This document shows positions 24,358 to 32,792 of a DNA stretch of 64,000 bases, piece after piece (the stretch's first letter is position 1; the number at the start of each line of letters is the position of its first letter). A program made the position numbers and the translations under genes. Location: assembly GCA_944321955.1 (NCBI GenBank), contig CALUNG010000008.1, positions 1-64,000 of the forward strand, read 5' to 3'. The notes beneath the pieces were generated by a model. The model did not search any database and was not told the origin of the DNA. It saw only the letters and a program-made list of their open reading frames with translations. This DNA is from an uncultured Alistipes sp. GTDB taxonomy: Bacteria > Bacteroidota > Bacteroidia > Bacteroidales > Rikenellaceae.

Positions 24358-25212
24358 TTACAGGTAAAACGCAACACCCATTCCTATCGAGAAGATGTTG
24401 ACCTTGAAGTTCATGTAGCTCGATGATCTGTTGCCCACAGTCACCTGGTTGTGCACCTGCTTGGTGTTGGAGTAGTTGAATCCCATAACGCCGACGTTGA
24501 CTTCGAACGCAACGTTGTTGGTCGCGAAGGCAACGATGCCTGGATTGAGGCCCAGCGATACCGTGTACCCGGTCTCGTATGTGCCTCTGACGGGCGATCC
24601 CTCAGCGAATTTCGACTGTGTACCTCCTATGCCCAGCTGCAGTTCGGTGAAGATGGCGAACCGCTTGTTTCGGCCGAGCGGTATGTATTGTCTCCATACG
24701 GCCGCAACTTCATACGAATGCTTGAGGGCATAGTAGTAGTCGATGCCGAGGTTGAGGTCGTCCATGCTGATTTGTGCATCGTCGAGCTTCAGCAGCGAAC
24801 GCGAGTAGACCACACGTGCGCCCACCGCCATGTTGTTCTTTACGGCGTAGCCGATGAACGGACTCACCTTGAAGGTGTAGCCTTCGGAATTGATGCCCTC
24901 GACAACCAGAAACGTGTACTTGTCGTTGGAGTGTGTCGAGTATGACAGCGTACCTCCGAAGATCCATTGCCCGCGCGGTACGATACGTGTCGAACGCGAC
25001 GAAATGCCTCGGTGTTCGCGACGCTGGTCGGGAGTCATCTCCGTATGTTGGTGCCGCACTTCGACAGAATCCCGTGCGGTCGCGGCATTGTCATGTGCCG
25101 CGATCTTCGCGTTGTCATTCTTTGCCGCAACCGCATCGCGTGTCTGTGCCGGTGATGCCAGACTGGCTCCTGCCAGCAGCAGGGTAGTAATCAGTGTGTG
25201 GAAACGCATCAA
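24358..25212 (-). CDS. Outer-membrane beta-barrel protein, paralogue A
   Basis: 284 residues; signal peptide MMRFHTLITTLLLAGASLASPAQ. A polar linker with RDSVEVRHQHTEMTPDQRREHRG runs to about residue 75, then the barrel: GQWIFGGTLSYST, YTFKVSPFIGYAVKNNMAVGARVVYS, LKHSYEVAAVWRQYIPLG, FAIFTELQLGIGG, VSLGLNPGIVAFATNNVAFEVNVGVMGFNYS, and FSIGMGVAFYL ending in an aromatic-Leu strand. Start overlaps the stop of the DUF4493-PCMD gene, so translation is coupled. Paralogue of the next gene. Confidence 0.8.
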   Translation of the reverse strand: MMRFHTLITTLLLAGASLASPAQTRDAVAAKNDNAKIAAHDNAATARDSVEVRHQHTEMTPDQRREHRGISSRSTRIVPRGQWIFGGTLSYSTHSNDKYTFLVVEGINSEGYTFKVSPFIGYAVKNNMAVGARVVYSRSLLKLDDAQISMDDLNLGIDYYYALKHSYEVAAVWRQYIPLGRNKRFAIFTELQLGIGGTQSKFAEGSPVRGTYETGYTVSLGLNPGIVAFATNNVAFEVNVGVMGFNYSNTKQVHNQVTVGNRSSSYMNFKVNIFSIGMGVAFYL

Positions 25213-27305
25213 TATATCAGTTCAACGTCATCGATGTATCCCCAACTGTCGGTACTGCCGGTGAAGTAGTCGCCGTATCCGCTTACGGTGAACGTAAATA
25301 CGAGGTAGTTGGGTTTGTCGTCGTTATTGTATGTAATCTCTATTGTCTTCTCTGTCCATTCGGCCGTTGATTCCGTAGTTTCGAAATATCCGTAGGCCGT
25401 AACGCCTTCGGCCGAACGCGGGTCGAAGAATGTCGAGGTGTCGCTGGTATCTACGCGGTGCGGTGCCGTCCAGTCGCAGAATGCCACGAATACCTTGAGC
25501 AGGTCGGTGCCACTCTTGTCGATGTTGCCGGTCTTGTTGATTGTTCCCTGGCTGTTCTTGTACCAGAACTTCACGGCCTTGGGGCGTGCCGTAAAGGTGA
25601 ACGGACGTCCGAAGTCGGTCTTGCCGTTGGTACCCTGCGTGCCGGCGAACTTTCCGAAGAAGATACTTCCGGCGGCAAACTTGCCGATGCCGAGCAGCGA
25701 CGGATATGCCGAGTGCATGTAGGCGCTGTACTGGCCCTGCGAACCGGGACGTACGTCGGTCGACGATACCGTCAGGTTATACTCCTCGCCGAGGGTGGTA
25801 GAACCCGGGTTGCCGGTATCCCACCACTGTGTGCCTCCGGCAGCGTAGGGGTAGATGCACGAGCCGGACTGACTCCAGTTCTCGAAATCGCCGTCGGGAA
25901 TCTGCCCTCCGGCCGGAGTTGTGGTTGCAGCCTGCGCTCCGACCTCGGCCGAATCGATGAAGAGTCTGTATTCGTAATCCCTGCCGGCGGCAAAATCGGT
26001 GGCATGTGCCGTATATACCTCATCCTGTGACGGATCTTTCGTTGCGGCGATCATCGTCCACTCTCCTCCTGTGGTACGGTACCCGATCTTTATGTCGGAA
26101 GCCGATGCGGTCAGCACCGTAGCCTTGAAGTCCGCGGTATTGTACCACAGGTCGTAGTCGCCGGCGCCGAGCGGCTGAATGCCCTGTACGGCGAATGTGG
26201 CCACCTTCTCGCCGTGTCCGCCGTCGGCATCGTCAACGTTGAACGTGAGTTCGTGGTTGCCGCCGTACATCTGTGCGAAGAAGTCGGCGCCGAGAGTTAC
26301 GGTATAGTGTTTCGAATCAGTCTGCGAGACGCTTATGCCGGCATGCTGCCCGCTGAGCAGCTCATACTCCTTGCTGCCGGCCGAGAGCGACAGTGCGCTG
26401 ATATTGGCCAGAGCCGAGATGTTGAACGTGTACGAACCGTCGATATACTTCTGTACGGTATCGATGTCGAAGCCTTCGCCCTTGATCGTCGGATCGGGGC
26501 TGAACGATATGGTGTCGTCGACTATTTCGGGATTTTCGTCCACATCCAGTTCGAACGAGAGGGTTCCGCCGAGCCCCTTGGAGTATCTGAACGTCAAGGT
26601 ATATTTCACGGCTGCACGTACATTCTCTATCTTGCCCGTTTTTTCGACTGTGCCGATCTCCTCCTCGGCGCTGTCGCCGTGGAAGAACCAGCACAGCGTT
26701 GGCGCCTCGGCCGGTACGATGAAGTATCCGGTACCGTCACCGTCGAATTTCAGCGTGGGGACGCTTCCGTTCTCGGCCGATGCCAGGTCGAACTCCTCGC
26801 CGACGCTTATGTACGAATAGGCCGTATCGGCGAACTTTTCCCGCACGGTCTGGTCGAATACCACCTGCACGATGGCGTTGCGCAACGAACACGAAACCGT
26901 TACGGGCTGTATCGTTCCGGCTTCGATGGTGAAGTCCTGCGAACCGCTGTAGCTCTTGTGCGTGGTCGTAGCCTCGGTTTCGTCACCGGCAAGAACCGAT
27001 ACCGAATAGTCGCCCGCAAGCAGCCATAATTCTGCCGGAATTTCGTCGGTGGATTCGTATTTGCGAATCAACTCCTTGATTCGGCCGTTTTCGGCCTCCG
27101 GGGCATCCGATGCCGTATATTTGTATATCCTGACCGTGCAGTAGTCCATCGGATCATACTCCGTGTCGCCTGCATTCTTGGGCATCGCGATGCTCATGCG
27201 CAGCATGCCGCTGTCGGCCGGCATCACGCCTGTACCTTCGTCGAACTCCTGTGAGCACGACACCATGGCGAACAGGCTGCATAAATATATAAGTGCGCGT
27301 TTCAT
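25209..27305 (-). CDS. DUF4493-PCMD surface lipoprotein
   Basis: 698 residues; lipoprotein signal MKRALIYLCSLFAMVSC. Residues ~30-270 form a DUF4493 domain (DYCTVRIYKYTA, AGDYSVSVLAGDETEATTTHKSYSG, TVSCSLRNAIVQVVFDQ). A middle region (~285-450) of Ig-like strands includes an acidic NVDDADGG turn. The last ~240 residues are PCMD: DGDFENWSQSGSCIYPYAAG, WWDTGNPGSTTL, GKFAAGSIFFGKFAG, GKTDFGRPFTFTARPKAVKFWYKN, SWGYIDDVELIY. It joins the DUF4493 type of its upstream neighbours with the PCMD type of the last gene, suggesting all act in one surface assembly. Confidence 0.85.
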   Translation of the reverse strand: MKRALIYLCSLFAMVSCSQEFDEGTGVMPADSGMLRMSIAMPKNAGDTEYDPMDYCTVRIYKYTASDAPEAENGRIKELIRKYESTDEIPAELWLLAGDYSVSVLAGDETEATTTHKSYSGSQDFTIEAGTIQPVTVSCSLRNAIVQVVFDQTVREKFADTAYSYISVGEEFDLASAENGSVPTLKFDGDGTGYFIVPAEAPTLCWFFHGDSAEEEIGTVEKTGKIENVRAAVKYTLTFRYSKGLGGTLSFELDVDENPEIVDDTISFSPDPTIKGEGFDIDTVQKYIDGSYTFNISALANISALSLSAGSKEYELLSGQHAGISVSQTDSKHYTVTLGADFFAQMYGGNHELTFNVDDADGGHGEKVATFAVQGIQPLGAGDYDLWYNTADFKATVLTASASDIKIGYRTTGGEWTMIAATKDPSQDEVYTAHATDFAAGRDYEYRLFIDSAEVGAQAATTTPAGGQIPDGDFENWSQSGSCIYPYAAGGTQWWDTGNPGSTTLGEEYNLTVSSTDVRPGSQGQYSAYMHSAYPSLLGIGKFAAGSIFFGKFAGTQGTNGKTDFGRPFTFTARPKAVKFWYKNSQGTINKTGNIDKSGTDLLKVFVAFCDWTAPHRVDTSDTSTFFDPRSAEGVTAYGYFETTESTAEWTEKTIEITYNNDDKPNYLVFTFTVSGYGDYFTGSTDSWGYIDDVELIY

Positions 27306-28990
27306 TATTCGGTCTTCAGCATTAATGTTTTGACACTCTGTCCGTTGTCGTCCCTGACATCGAGTACGAAGTCATGGTTGCCCGTACCCGTAGCCTTGAG
27401 CAGCGGCAGGAAGGCTGTTATCGAGAACGATACGTTTTTCTGGTTGAGAACTTTATCCTCGGTGGGGAAGCCGAGTCCTTCGAGCGGGGTCTTCAGTGCC
27501 CCCGGATTGACAAGGTCGATGACCTGTTGCAGACCGACACCTTCGAGTTCCGACGGAGTGAGGGTATCGGAGTTGATGGTTACGATAAACTCCTTGATAC
27601 CGGTCTCGCTGGTTATTTCGATCTTTACGTCGAGACCGTCGACAACGGTGTAGCGGGTGTCGATATCGTGGTCAACCCATACGATTGTCGGGCCTGCGGC
27701 AACGCTTGCGGTCGTAATGACGAGGGTCTTTTCGCTCTTGCCTCCTCTGTCGTCCGTAGCCGTAATCTTAAAACTGTGTGTCCCCTTGTATGCATAGAGC
27801 TGTTTCATCTGCGGCTGGAGGTTGTACGACACCGATGTCTTGCCGAGGACGGCATCGCCGGTGGGGTAGCCAAGGGCATTGAGCATGGCGCCTGCGGCGC
27901 CCGGTGCGCACATGTCGAACGAAGAGGGAATGCCGAGACTCTCGAGTGCGGTCATGAAAGAGCTGTCGGTCGATGAAATCTCGACCTGAAGAGCTGCTAT
28001 CGGGCTCTCTGAAGAGATGTTTACGCGTACGGGTTCGGTGCAGTCACCATACTGGTCGAACATGGCGTCGGTGAGTGTCAGCGGTTCGTCTATGTTGCCG
28101 CCGTCGAGCAGAATCTCCGGACCCTTGCCGTCATTGTCCTCGATTACGGTCTCCATGAGCATCGACGACGTGTCGACGGTGATGATCTCGTCGAAAGTCC
28201 AGTTCTCGACCTCAATGCGTATGTCGATATCGCCCTCGTTGGCATGCTCTATTATTATGGTTATCTTGCGCCACTGTCCCGGCTTGACCTTTGGCAGTGA
28301 CGAGGTCATCTCGAACGTGCTGTTCTCGCCTGCTTCGGCCGCTTTGTAGCTTCCGGTGATGGTTACGTCCATGTCGTTCTCGGCGGCCGGAGCCCTGAAG
28401 TAGGCGGCACGCGTTTCGTTGAATCCGAAATCGGCGCTCGTCTCACCGAGGGCGATATTCACGTTTGTATCCTCGCTTAGAAGGTCGACTATGTCGGCCG
28501 AATAGCTTACAGATATCTTTATGCTCGACAGCTTGCATACGATGCGCCCCAGCTGCGTCTCCTTCAGACGGGTGATGACGAACTCCTTTGTAGCTCCGTA
28601 TGTCGGCGTCTCCCAAGCCATGTCGGGAGCCGTACCCGAATAGACGTTGAGCGTATAGTTGCCTACCTCGAGCTCGATTGGATCGGCGGGCTTGTCCGCG
28701 TATTTGAACGACGTAACCGTCTCGCCGGTCTTCTCCGATATGATATCGACCGTGAAGCTGCTCGGATCGACCTCGTCGGCGCGTGTGGAGTGCTGTGACT
28801 TGGTGCCGGTGACGATTTCGGTATCGCTCAGGACCTCGACATCGAGTCCCGACAGCGACAGGTATCCGATATTTTCACTCTTGGACGTGGCATCATCATC
28901 GTAACGAATATCCTCGTTGACGCACCCTGTCATGAGCGCCACTGCCGCCAGCAGCATCGTTGCCTTGTTGAAGATGTACATATGTTTCAT
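27305..28990 (-). CDS. DUF4493 surface lipoprotein with two C-terminal repeats
   Basis: 561 residues from ATG 28990 (the upstream ATG at 29017 would overlap the previous gene). Signal with lipobox ALMTGC. DUF4493 domain at ~55-290 (PIELEVGNYTLNVYSGTAPDMAWETPTYGATKEFVI, RIVCKLSSIKISVSY, KVKPGQWRKITIIIEH). The rest holds two copies of a ~100-residue module: ~330-429 (LNALGYPTGDAVLGKTSVSYNL, HSFKITATDDRGGKSEKTL) and ~463-561 (LEGLGFPTEDKVLNQKNVSFSI, HDFVLDVRDDNGQSVKTL). The module ends like a bacterial Ig/cadherin strand. Function unknown; surface-adhesin-like. Its stop overlaps the next start by one base. Confidence 0.82.
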   Translation of the reverse strand: MKHMYIFNKATMLLAAVALMTGCVNEDIRYDDDATSKSENIGYLSLSGLDVEVLSDTEIVTGTKSQHSTRADEVDPSSFTVDIISEKTGETVTSFKYADKPADPIELEVGNYTLNVYSGTAPDMAWETPTYGATKEFVITRLKETQLGRIVCKLSSIKISVSYSADIVDLLSEDTNVNIALGETSADFGFNETRAAYFRAPAAENDMDVTITGSYKAAEAGENSTFEMTSSLPKVKPGQWRKITIIIEHANEGDIDIRIEVENWTFDEIITVDTSSMLMETVIEDNDGKGPEILLDGGNIDEPLTLTDAMFDQYGDCTEPVRVNISSESPIAALQVEISSTDSSFMTALESLGIPSSFDMCAPGAAGAMLNALGYPTGDAVLGKTSVSYNLQPQMKQLYAYKGTHSFKITATDDRGGKSEKTLVITTASVAAGPTIVWVDHDIDTRYTVVDGLDVKIEITSETGIKEFIVTINSDTLTPSELEGVGLQQVIDLVNPGALKTPLEGLGFPTEDKVLNQKNVSFSITAFLPLLKATGTGNHDFVLDVRDDNGQSVKTLMLKTE

Positions 28991-28994
28991 GGTT

Positions 28995-29798
28995 TTACTG
29001 TTCCGTTGTTGTTTCATTCAATGCATCGTCGTTGAGTTCGGCATCGAGAGCTATCTCCTCGATGACCGTGTCGTTCAATTCGATGGTAACGGTAGCTCCG
29101 CCAGCCTGCGCCACGTCGAACTTTACGGTATAGCGCGTTTGCGGATTTACCGTCGTGAATATCTGCTTGGGCAGAGTGACGCTCTCGCCTGTCTGTTTTA
29201 CTGCCGTGCAGACGATGCCGAACTCCTGAGGCTGTATGAAGAGCGGGCGAGCCATCGGTGCCGTAGTCGTAAACTCGTTGCCGGCCTTGGTCGATACGGT
29301 GAATTCCGACGAAGTGAAGTATTTGTTGAAGTTGTCGGTACACTCAACCGCCACTACCGTGTTGGCTATGTATGCCGTTACCGTGGCCGTTACCGTCTTG
29401 CGGGCCTCGACCGTAACCTTGGCCTCTCCCTCGAAATACGGTAAGTCGTAACCTTCATCGGCAATATTGCCGTTTGATACGTGTACCGTGTATTCTCCGG
29501 CCGGGAAATAGTGCCTTTCGGCCGAGTAATCCGTTACGGAAGGCCACTGTTGCGATTCGCCTTCGGAATCGGTTACGGTCAGTGCAAAGGCCTCTATTGC
29601 CGGAACCTCGGTGTCGATCTCCACCGTTCCTTCCTGTCTTGTGCCTGTGACCAGAACCTGAGCTGAACCGGATCCCGATATGGCTATCTGTCCGTATCCC
29701 TTTTCACGACCGACGCTGTCGGTGTGTTCGGCGCATGAAACGGCCGTCATTACGGCCATTGTCGCCATCAGGCATGTCAATAAATGTCTTCCCATCAT
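28995..29798 (-). CDS. DUF4493 lipoprotein, short
   Basis: 267 residues; lipobox AVSC after MMGRHLLTCLMATMAVMT. A single DUF4493 domain covers nearly the whole mature chain: EAFALTVTDSEGESQQWPS, HYFPAGEYTVHVSNGNIADEGYDLPYFEG, TVTAYIANTVVAVEC, TRYTVKFDVAQAGGATVTIEL. Starts 1 base after the fimbrillin-like gene stop and ends 4 bases before the next start. Confidence 0.8.
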   Translation of the reverse strand: MMGRHLLTCLMATMAVMTAVSCAEHTDSVGREKGYGQIAISGSGSAQVLVTGTRQEGTVEIDTEVPAIEAFALTVTDSEGESQQWPSVTDYSAERHYFPAGEYTVHVSNGNIADEGYDLPYFEGEAKVTVEARKTVTATVTAYIANTVVAVECTDNFNKYFTSSEFTVSTKAGNEFTTTAPMARPLFIQPQEFGIVCTAVKQTGESVTLPKQIFTTVNPQTRYTVKFDVAQAGGATVTIELNDTVIEEIALDAELNDDALNETTTEQ

Positions 29799-29799
29799 T

Positions 29800-31533
29800 T
29801 TATTGGTTCTGAATCGAAATCTTTATGTTGTCGAAATAGATGAAGTGGTCATAGTACTTGAGTGTCAACTCACCCGAACGCGTATTGTTCGGCTGCAGCG
29901 CTATGCGGTGGGCGTTCGTGCAGTTCGGTATCGTTGCCGACCGTTGCGTGAAGACGCTCGAGAAGGTCACTCCGCTGACGGCCGTCATGTTTATGGTGGT
30001 GCCGTTGCTTATGGCAGTCTCGCCGTTGACTGCGCCCGTGGCGGTGATGTTGCCTACATAGCATGTCGTGTAGTCGCCTGCCGCATCGGCGTTGAACTCT
30101 ACCTTTACCGTTACGGTTTTGCCCTCCTTGATGCCGGTGAGCTGCGGAGTGTCGAGTTGTCCCTTGTATGTGGCCTTGGCGAAGAGTCCGGTCTCAAATC
30201 CAGTGTTTACTCTGATCGAAAGACCGGTCTGCCCTCCCACGCGGGCGCCGCTCCAACCTTCGGCCAGACCGTATTGCGTGAGCGATACGCCGTCGGGCGT
30301 TGTGCTTCTGACGGTTTCGCTCTCCGAGAAGGTGTCGCCGCTGGTGGCCTTCAGCCCCGAGAAGTCCTCGTACAGCAGGTACGGCACCGTAAGCGGTGCG
30401 ACGGTCGTGGTGACGTAAGGCACGATCTCGGGCATGGTGAATGTTTGTGTGACGATGGCGTTTTCGGATTCGAACGAGGCCTTGACTTGCTGGCCCGAAT
30501 ACGAAGGCGTGAAGAATTCACCGTCGAACGATACGGTGTAGAGGTTTTCGTCGTTGCGCTGGAATGGCCCGAACAGAGGCGATCCGTTGGCGTCGGTGAT
30601 AGTGAACGAAGAGATCTCTTCGCCCAGATGCGACTCTCCGATCGAGAAGGCTATGGTGGTCGTAAGGTCGAGAGCCGGAATGGTCAACTGCATGGGTGTG
30701 ACGTGGCCTGCTTCGCACTGTTTGGTGACTGTGAAGCTCTTCTCTTTGGATGTATATCCGTCCGAATATGCCGTGTATCGGATCTCGCCGTCGAGATAGG
30801 CGGGGTAGATGGTCGCCCAGAAGCTGTCGCCGGCCTGTTTCGGTTCGTCGAACTCGAAAGTTACTGTATTGCTGCCGTTTTCGAGTGTCGGAACGGCGGC
30901 GGGATCCGTCACATCAACCTTGAGGGTTCCGGTGACGGCCGCAGGAAAAGTCATGGTGAAGCGCGTAACGGGATGTCCCATCATGTTGCCTTCGGCCGGT
31001 ATGGTTATCTTGACGGCGTGCAGCAGATGTTTGAACCTGAGATCGAGTTCATTGCGCCCGGCATTGAGTTGTGCGGCCGAGATCGGCGCGGCAACCATGA
31101 TGTCGGTAAGCGAGTCGTTGCGTCCGTTCTGAACCGAAGGTATCGTGTAGGTGGCCGTCAATCCCTCGACTGCCGTCGGTGCCGGTGATGCGGCACGGTA
31201 TGTATATTCGCCTTCGGGCATGGCGTTTATCGTCGCCGTGAAGTAGGCCGAGGCATACGATGCATCGTAGTGCCACATCGTGAAGATCGAACCTTCGAGA
31301 ACGTTCGTGCCGTCGTTTGACGTGGCCCACAGGGCAATCTTGTCGCCGGCGCTCCAAGTCGTTTCGCCTGTCGTATCGTCGACCGTCGTACGGCTTTCGG
31401 CAACTGCCAGAGGCAGGCCGAGCGAGACCTCGATGCTTTCGCTGTCGGGTGCGGTCATCTCCGTATCGTTCTTCGAACAGGCCGCTACGACTGTCGAACA
31501 GATTGCAAGCAATATTAAGAATCTGGTCTTCAT
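29800..31533 (-). CDS. Fimbrillin-like surface lipoprotein, first gene of the operon
   Basis: 577 residues; lipobox STVVAAC. Residues ~35-290 look like a fimbrillin-family N-terminal domain: ESRTTVDDTTGETTWSAGDKIALWAT, YASAYFTATI, FKHLLHAVKITIP, and DSFWATIYPAYL. Such 'W-x-x-GD-x-I' openings are typical of FimB/Mfa2-like and fimbrillin-A-associated proteins. The C-terminal ~190 residues are a beta-sandwich (YLLYEDFSGLKATSGD, FATKATYKGQL-type strand, KYYDHFIYFDNIKISIQN), like a carbohydrate-binding or jelly-roll module. No proteolytic-processing RGP site was identified with confidence. Promoter just upstream. Confidence 0.78.
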   Translation of the reverse strand: MKTRFLILLAICSTVVAACSKNDTEMTAPDSESIEVSLGLPLAVAESRTTVDDTTGETTWSAGDKIALWATSNDGTNVLEGSIFTMWHYDASYASAYFTATINAMPEGEYTYRAASPAPTAVEGLTATYTIPSVQNGRNDSLTDIMVAAPISAAQLNAGRNELDLRFKHLLHAVKITIPAEGNMMGHPVTRFTMTFPAAVTGTLKVDVTDPAAVPTLENGSNTVTFEFDEPKQAGDSFWATIYPAYLDGEIRYTAYSDGYTSKEKSFTVTKQCEAGHVTPMQLTIPALDLTTTIAFSIGESHLGEEISSFTITDANGSPLFGPFQRNDENLYTVSFDGEFFTPSYSGQQVKASFESENAIVTQTFTMPEIVPYVTTTVAPLTVPYLLYEDFSGLKATSGDTFSESETVRSTTPDGVSLTQYGLAEGWSGARVGGQTGLSIRVNTGFETGLFAKATYKGQLDTPQLTGIKEGKTVTVKVEFNADAAGDYTTCYVGNITATGAVNGETAISNGTTINMTAVSGVTFSSVFTQRSATIPNCTNAHRIALQPNNTRSGELTLKYYDHFIYFDNIKISIQNQ

Positions 31534-31551
31534 ATTACGGTATTATCGTTG

Positions 31552-31559
31552 CAAAAATA
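31552..31559 (-). promoter_or_regulatory. -7 box of the seven-gene surface operon
   Basis: Minus strand TATTTTTG, exact TAnnTTTG, 18 bases before the start at 31533. The -33 region is A/T-rich without a clear TTTG. Confidence 0.5.
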
Positions 31560-31656
31560 GGTCTATTACATATATAAGAAAAATAAATTCAACGAACACC
31601 GTGTTTTTCATCACGAAAACCGACCCGAGACATGGCCGATATGTCCTGAAATCGAA

Positions 31657-31690
31657 CAAGCCGCCCGGATTTTTCAATCCCGGCGGCTTG
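31657..31690 (-). terminator. Terminator of the tsaE-SRPBCC transcript
   Basis: A 13-bp stem with one C-C mismatch (CAAGCCGCC arms) and an 8-base T/A-rich loop, 23 bases past the SRPBCC gene stop. Confidence 0.7.
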
Positions 31691-31713
31691 TCGAACTCTT
31701 TTGCCCTGGAGTG

Positions 31714-32127
31714 TCAGTATGCCATGCTGTTGAACGATTTGGCCATTGCTTCGGCTATCTGGTCAAGGGCGGCCTTGATCTTTCCGCCGACCATCATGCG
31801 CATCATCATGTTCAGATCGGCATGCAGAACCAGACGCATGCGGGTATCGCGCTCGGCGACTGGCTGCAGCTGTATCCAGAAGAAAAAGTCGACGGGTACG
31901 CCGCCTTCGTCGCCCGTGATCTTTACATATTTTGGAGCCTCCTTGTCCATGATGCGGAGCTTTACGGTGAAGCCCTTGGCCTTGAACGAACAGTGGTCCT
32001 CGTCGGCCTGCCACTCTTCGACCTTGTCGTGCAGGGCTGGCGTTAGGTTGTCGAACCGGCTGATCATGGCGTAGACGGCCTCGGCCGGCAGAAGTATCTG
32101 TTGCTGCTTGGATTCGTAATTTTCCAT
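31714..32127 (-). CDS. SRPBCC-fold (polyketide cyclase-like) protein
   Basis: 137 residues, cytoplasmic. The START/SRPBCC helix-grip layout is visible: an N-terminal strand with the AEAVYAMISRFDNL helix pair, the strand run KGFTVKLRIMDKEAPKYVKIT, DFFFWIQLQPVAERDTRMRLVLH, and a long C-terminal helix (GGKIKAALDQIAEAMAKSF). Such proteins bind lipids or other hydrophobic ligands; no ligand can be assigned. Downstream of tsaE by 55 bases, likely same transcript. Confidence 0.75.
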   Translation of the reverse strand: MENYESKQQQILLPAEAVYAMISRFDNLTPALHDKVEEWQADEDHCSFKAKGFTVKLRIMDKEAPKYVKITGDEGGVPVDFFFWIQLQPVAERDTRMRLVLHADLNMMMRMMVGGKIKAALDQIAEAMAKSFNSMAY

Positions 32128-32182
32128 TGTGTATTTATGTTCCGATTTATGCGTCCGTTTCAGTAACGCGACTTTTCATGTG

Positions 32183-32599
32183 TCAGTCAATGAAGAATGT
32201 CCGTTCGTCTTCGCCGTCGACCTCGATGCGTACGATCATCGCATTTTCCGGAAGCAGCTCCTCGATCTTCTCCGGCCACTCTATCAGGCACAGGTCGCCC
32301 GAATAGAAATACTCCTCGTAACCGAGGTCGAATGCCTCCTCGAGACGGTTTATGCGGTAGAAGTCGAAGTGGTATATGTGACGCCCCTCGGTCGTGGAGT
32401 ATTGGTTTACCAGCGCGAATGTCGGGCTGGTGACCGTGTCGTCCGATCCGAGCTGGGCGACAATCTCGCGTATGAGCGTGGTCTTGCCGGCCCCCATGAC
32501 TCCGTAGAGAGCCACTACGTTGCGTTCTCCCAGATTGTTGAGTATGGCGCGTGCCACGGTCGGCAGGTCGCTTTGCGAGGTTATGTGTACGGTTTGCAT
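32183..32599 (-). CDS. tsaE: tRNA threonylcarbamoyladenosine biosynthesis ATPase TsaE
   Basis: 138 residues. Walker A GVMGAGKTTLIRE (about 33-45), switch region SPTFALVNQY, HFDFYRI, and LIEWPEKIEELLP. TsaE works with TsaD and TsaB to make t6A37 on ANN-decoding tRNAs (the tRNA-Arg(TCT) in this window reads AGA and would be a substrate class). A -7 box TATCTTTG lies at 32622-32629 on the minus strand. Confidence 0.94.
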   Translation of the reverse strand: MQTVHITSQSDLPTVARAILNNLGERNVVALYGVMGAGKTTLIREIVAQLGSDDTVTSPTFALVNQYSTTEGRHIYHFDFYRINRLEEAFDLGYEEYFYSGDLCLIEWPEKIEELLPENAMIVRIEVDGEDERTFFID

Positions 32600-32621
32600 G
32601 ACAAGTGTTGTTATCTTGCCG

Positions 32622-32629
32622 CAAAGATA
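32622..32629 (-). promoter_or_regulatory. -7 box of tsaE
   Basis: Minus strand TATCTTTG, exact TAnnTTTG, 23 bases before the tsaE ATG. Confidence 0.5.
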
Positions 32630-32686
32630 CTAATTTTTCCGTCTCGGCGACTGCCGGCGGTCAAATAGTTGAAATGGCGTGAATAA

Positions 32687-32717
32687 GTTGCTTTTCAGGA
32701 AAAAATTGCTATATTTG
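32687..32717 (+). promoter_or_regulatory. Promoter of the 32793 barrel gene
   Basis: GTTG (32687-32690), 19-bp spacer, TATATTTG (32710-32717). The leader is about 70 bases. Confidence 0.7.
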
Positions 32718-32792
32718 CATTGAGACGCCCGCTTGTCGGCCGACTCAATGGTACGGATTGATTGCTGATATCCATAAAAAACATTCAAGCCC

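Noticed and set aside
29680..31188. A 502-codon plus-strand frame in the fimbrillin-like gene
   Set aside because: No signal, domain or promoter; the minus-strand lipoprotein explains the region.
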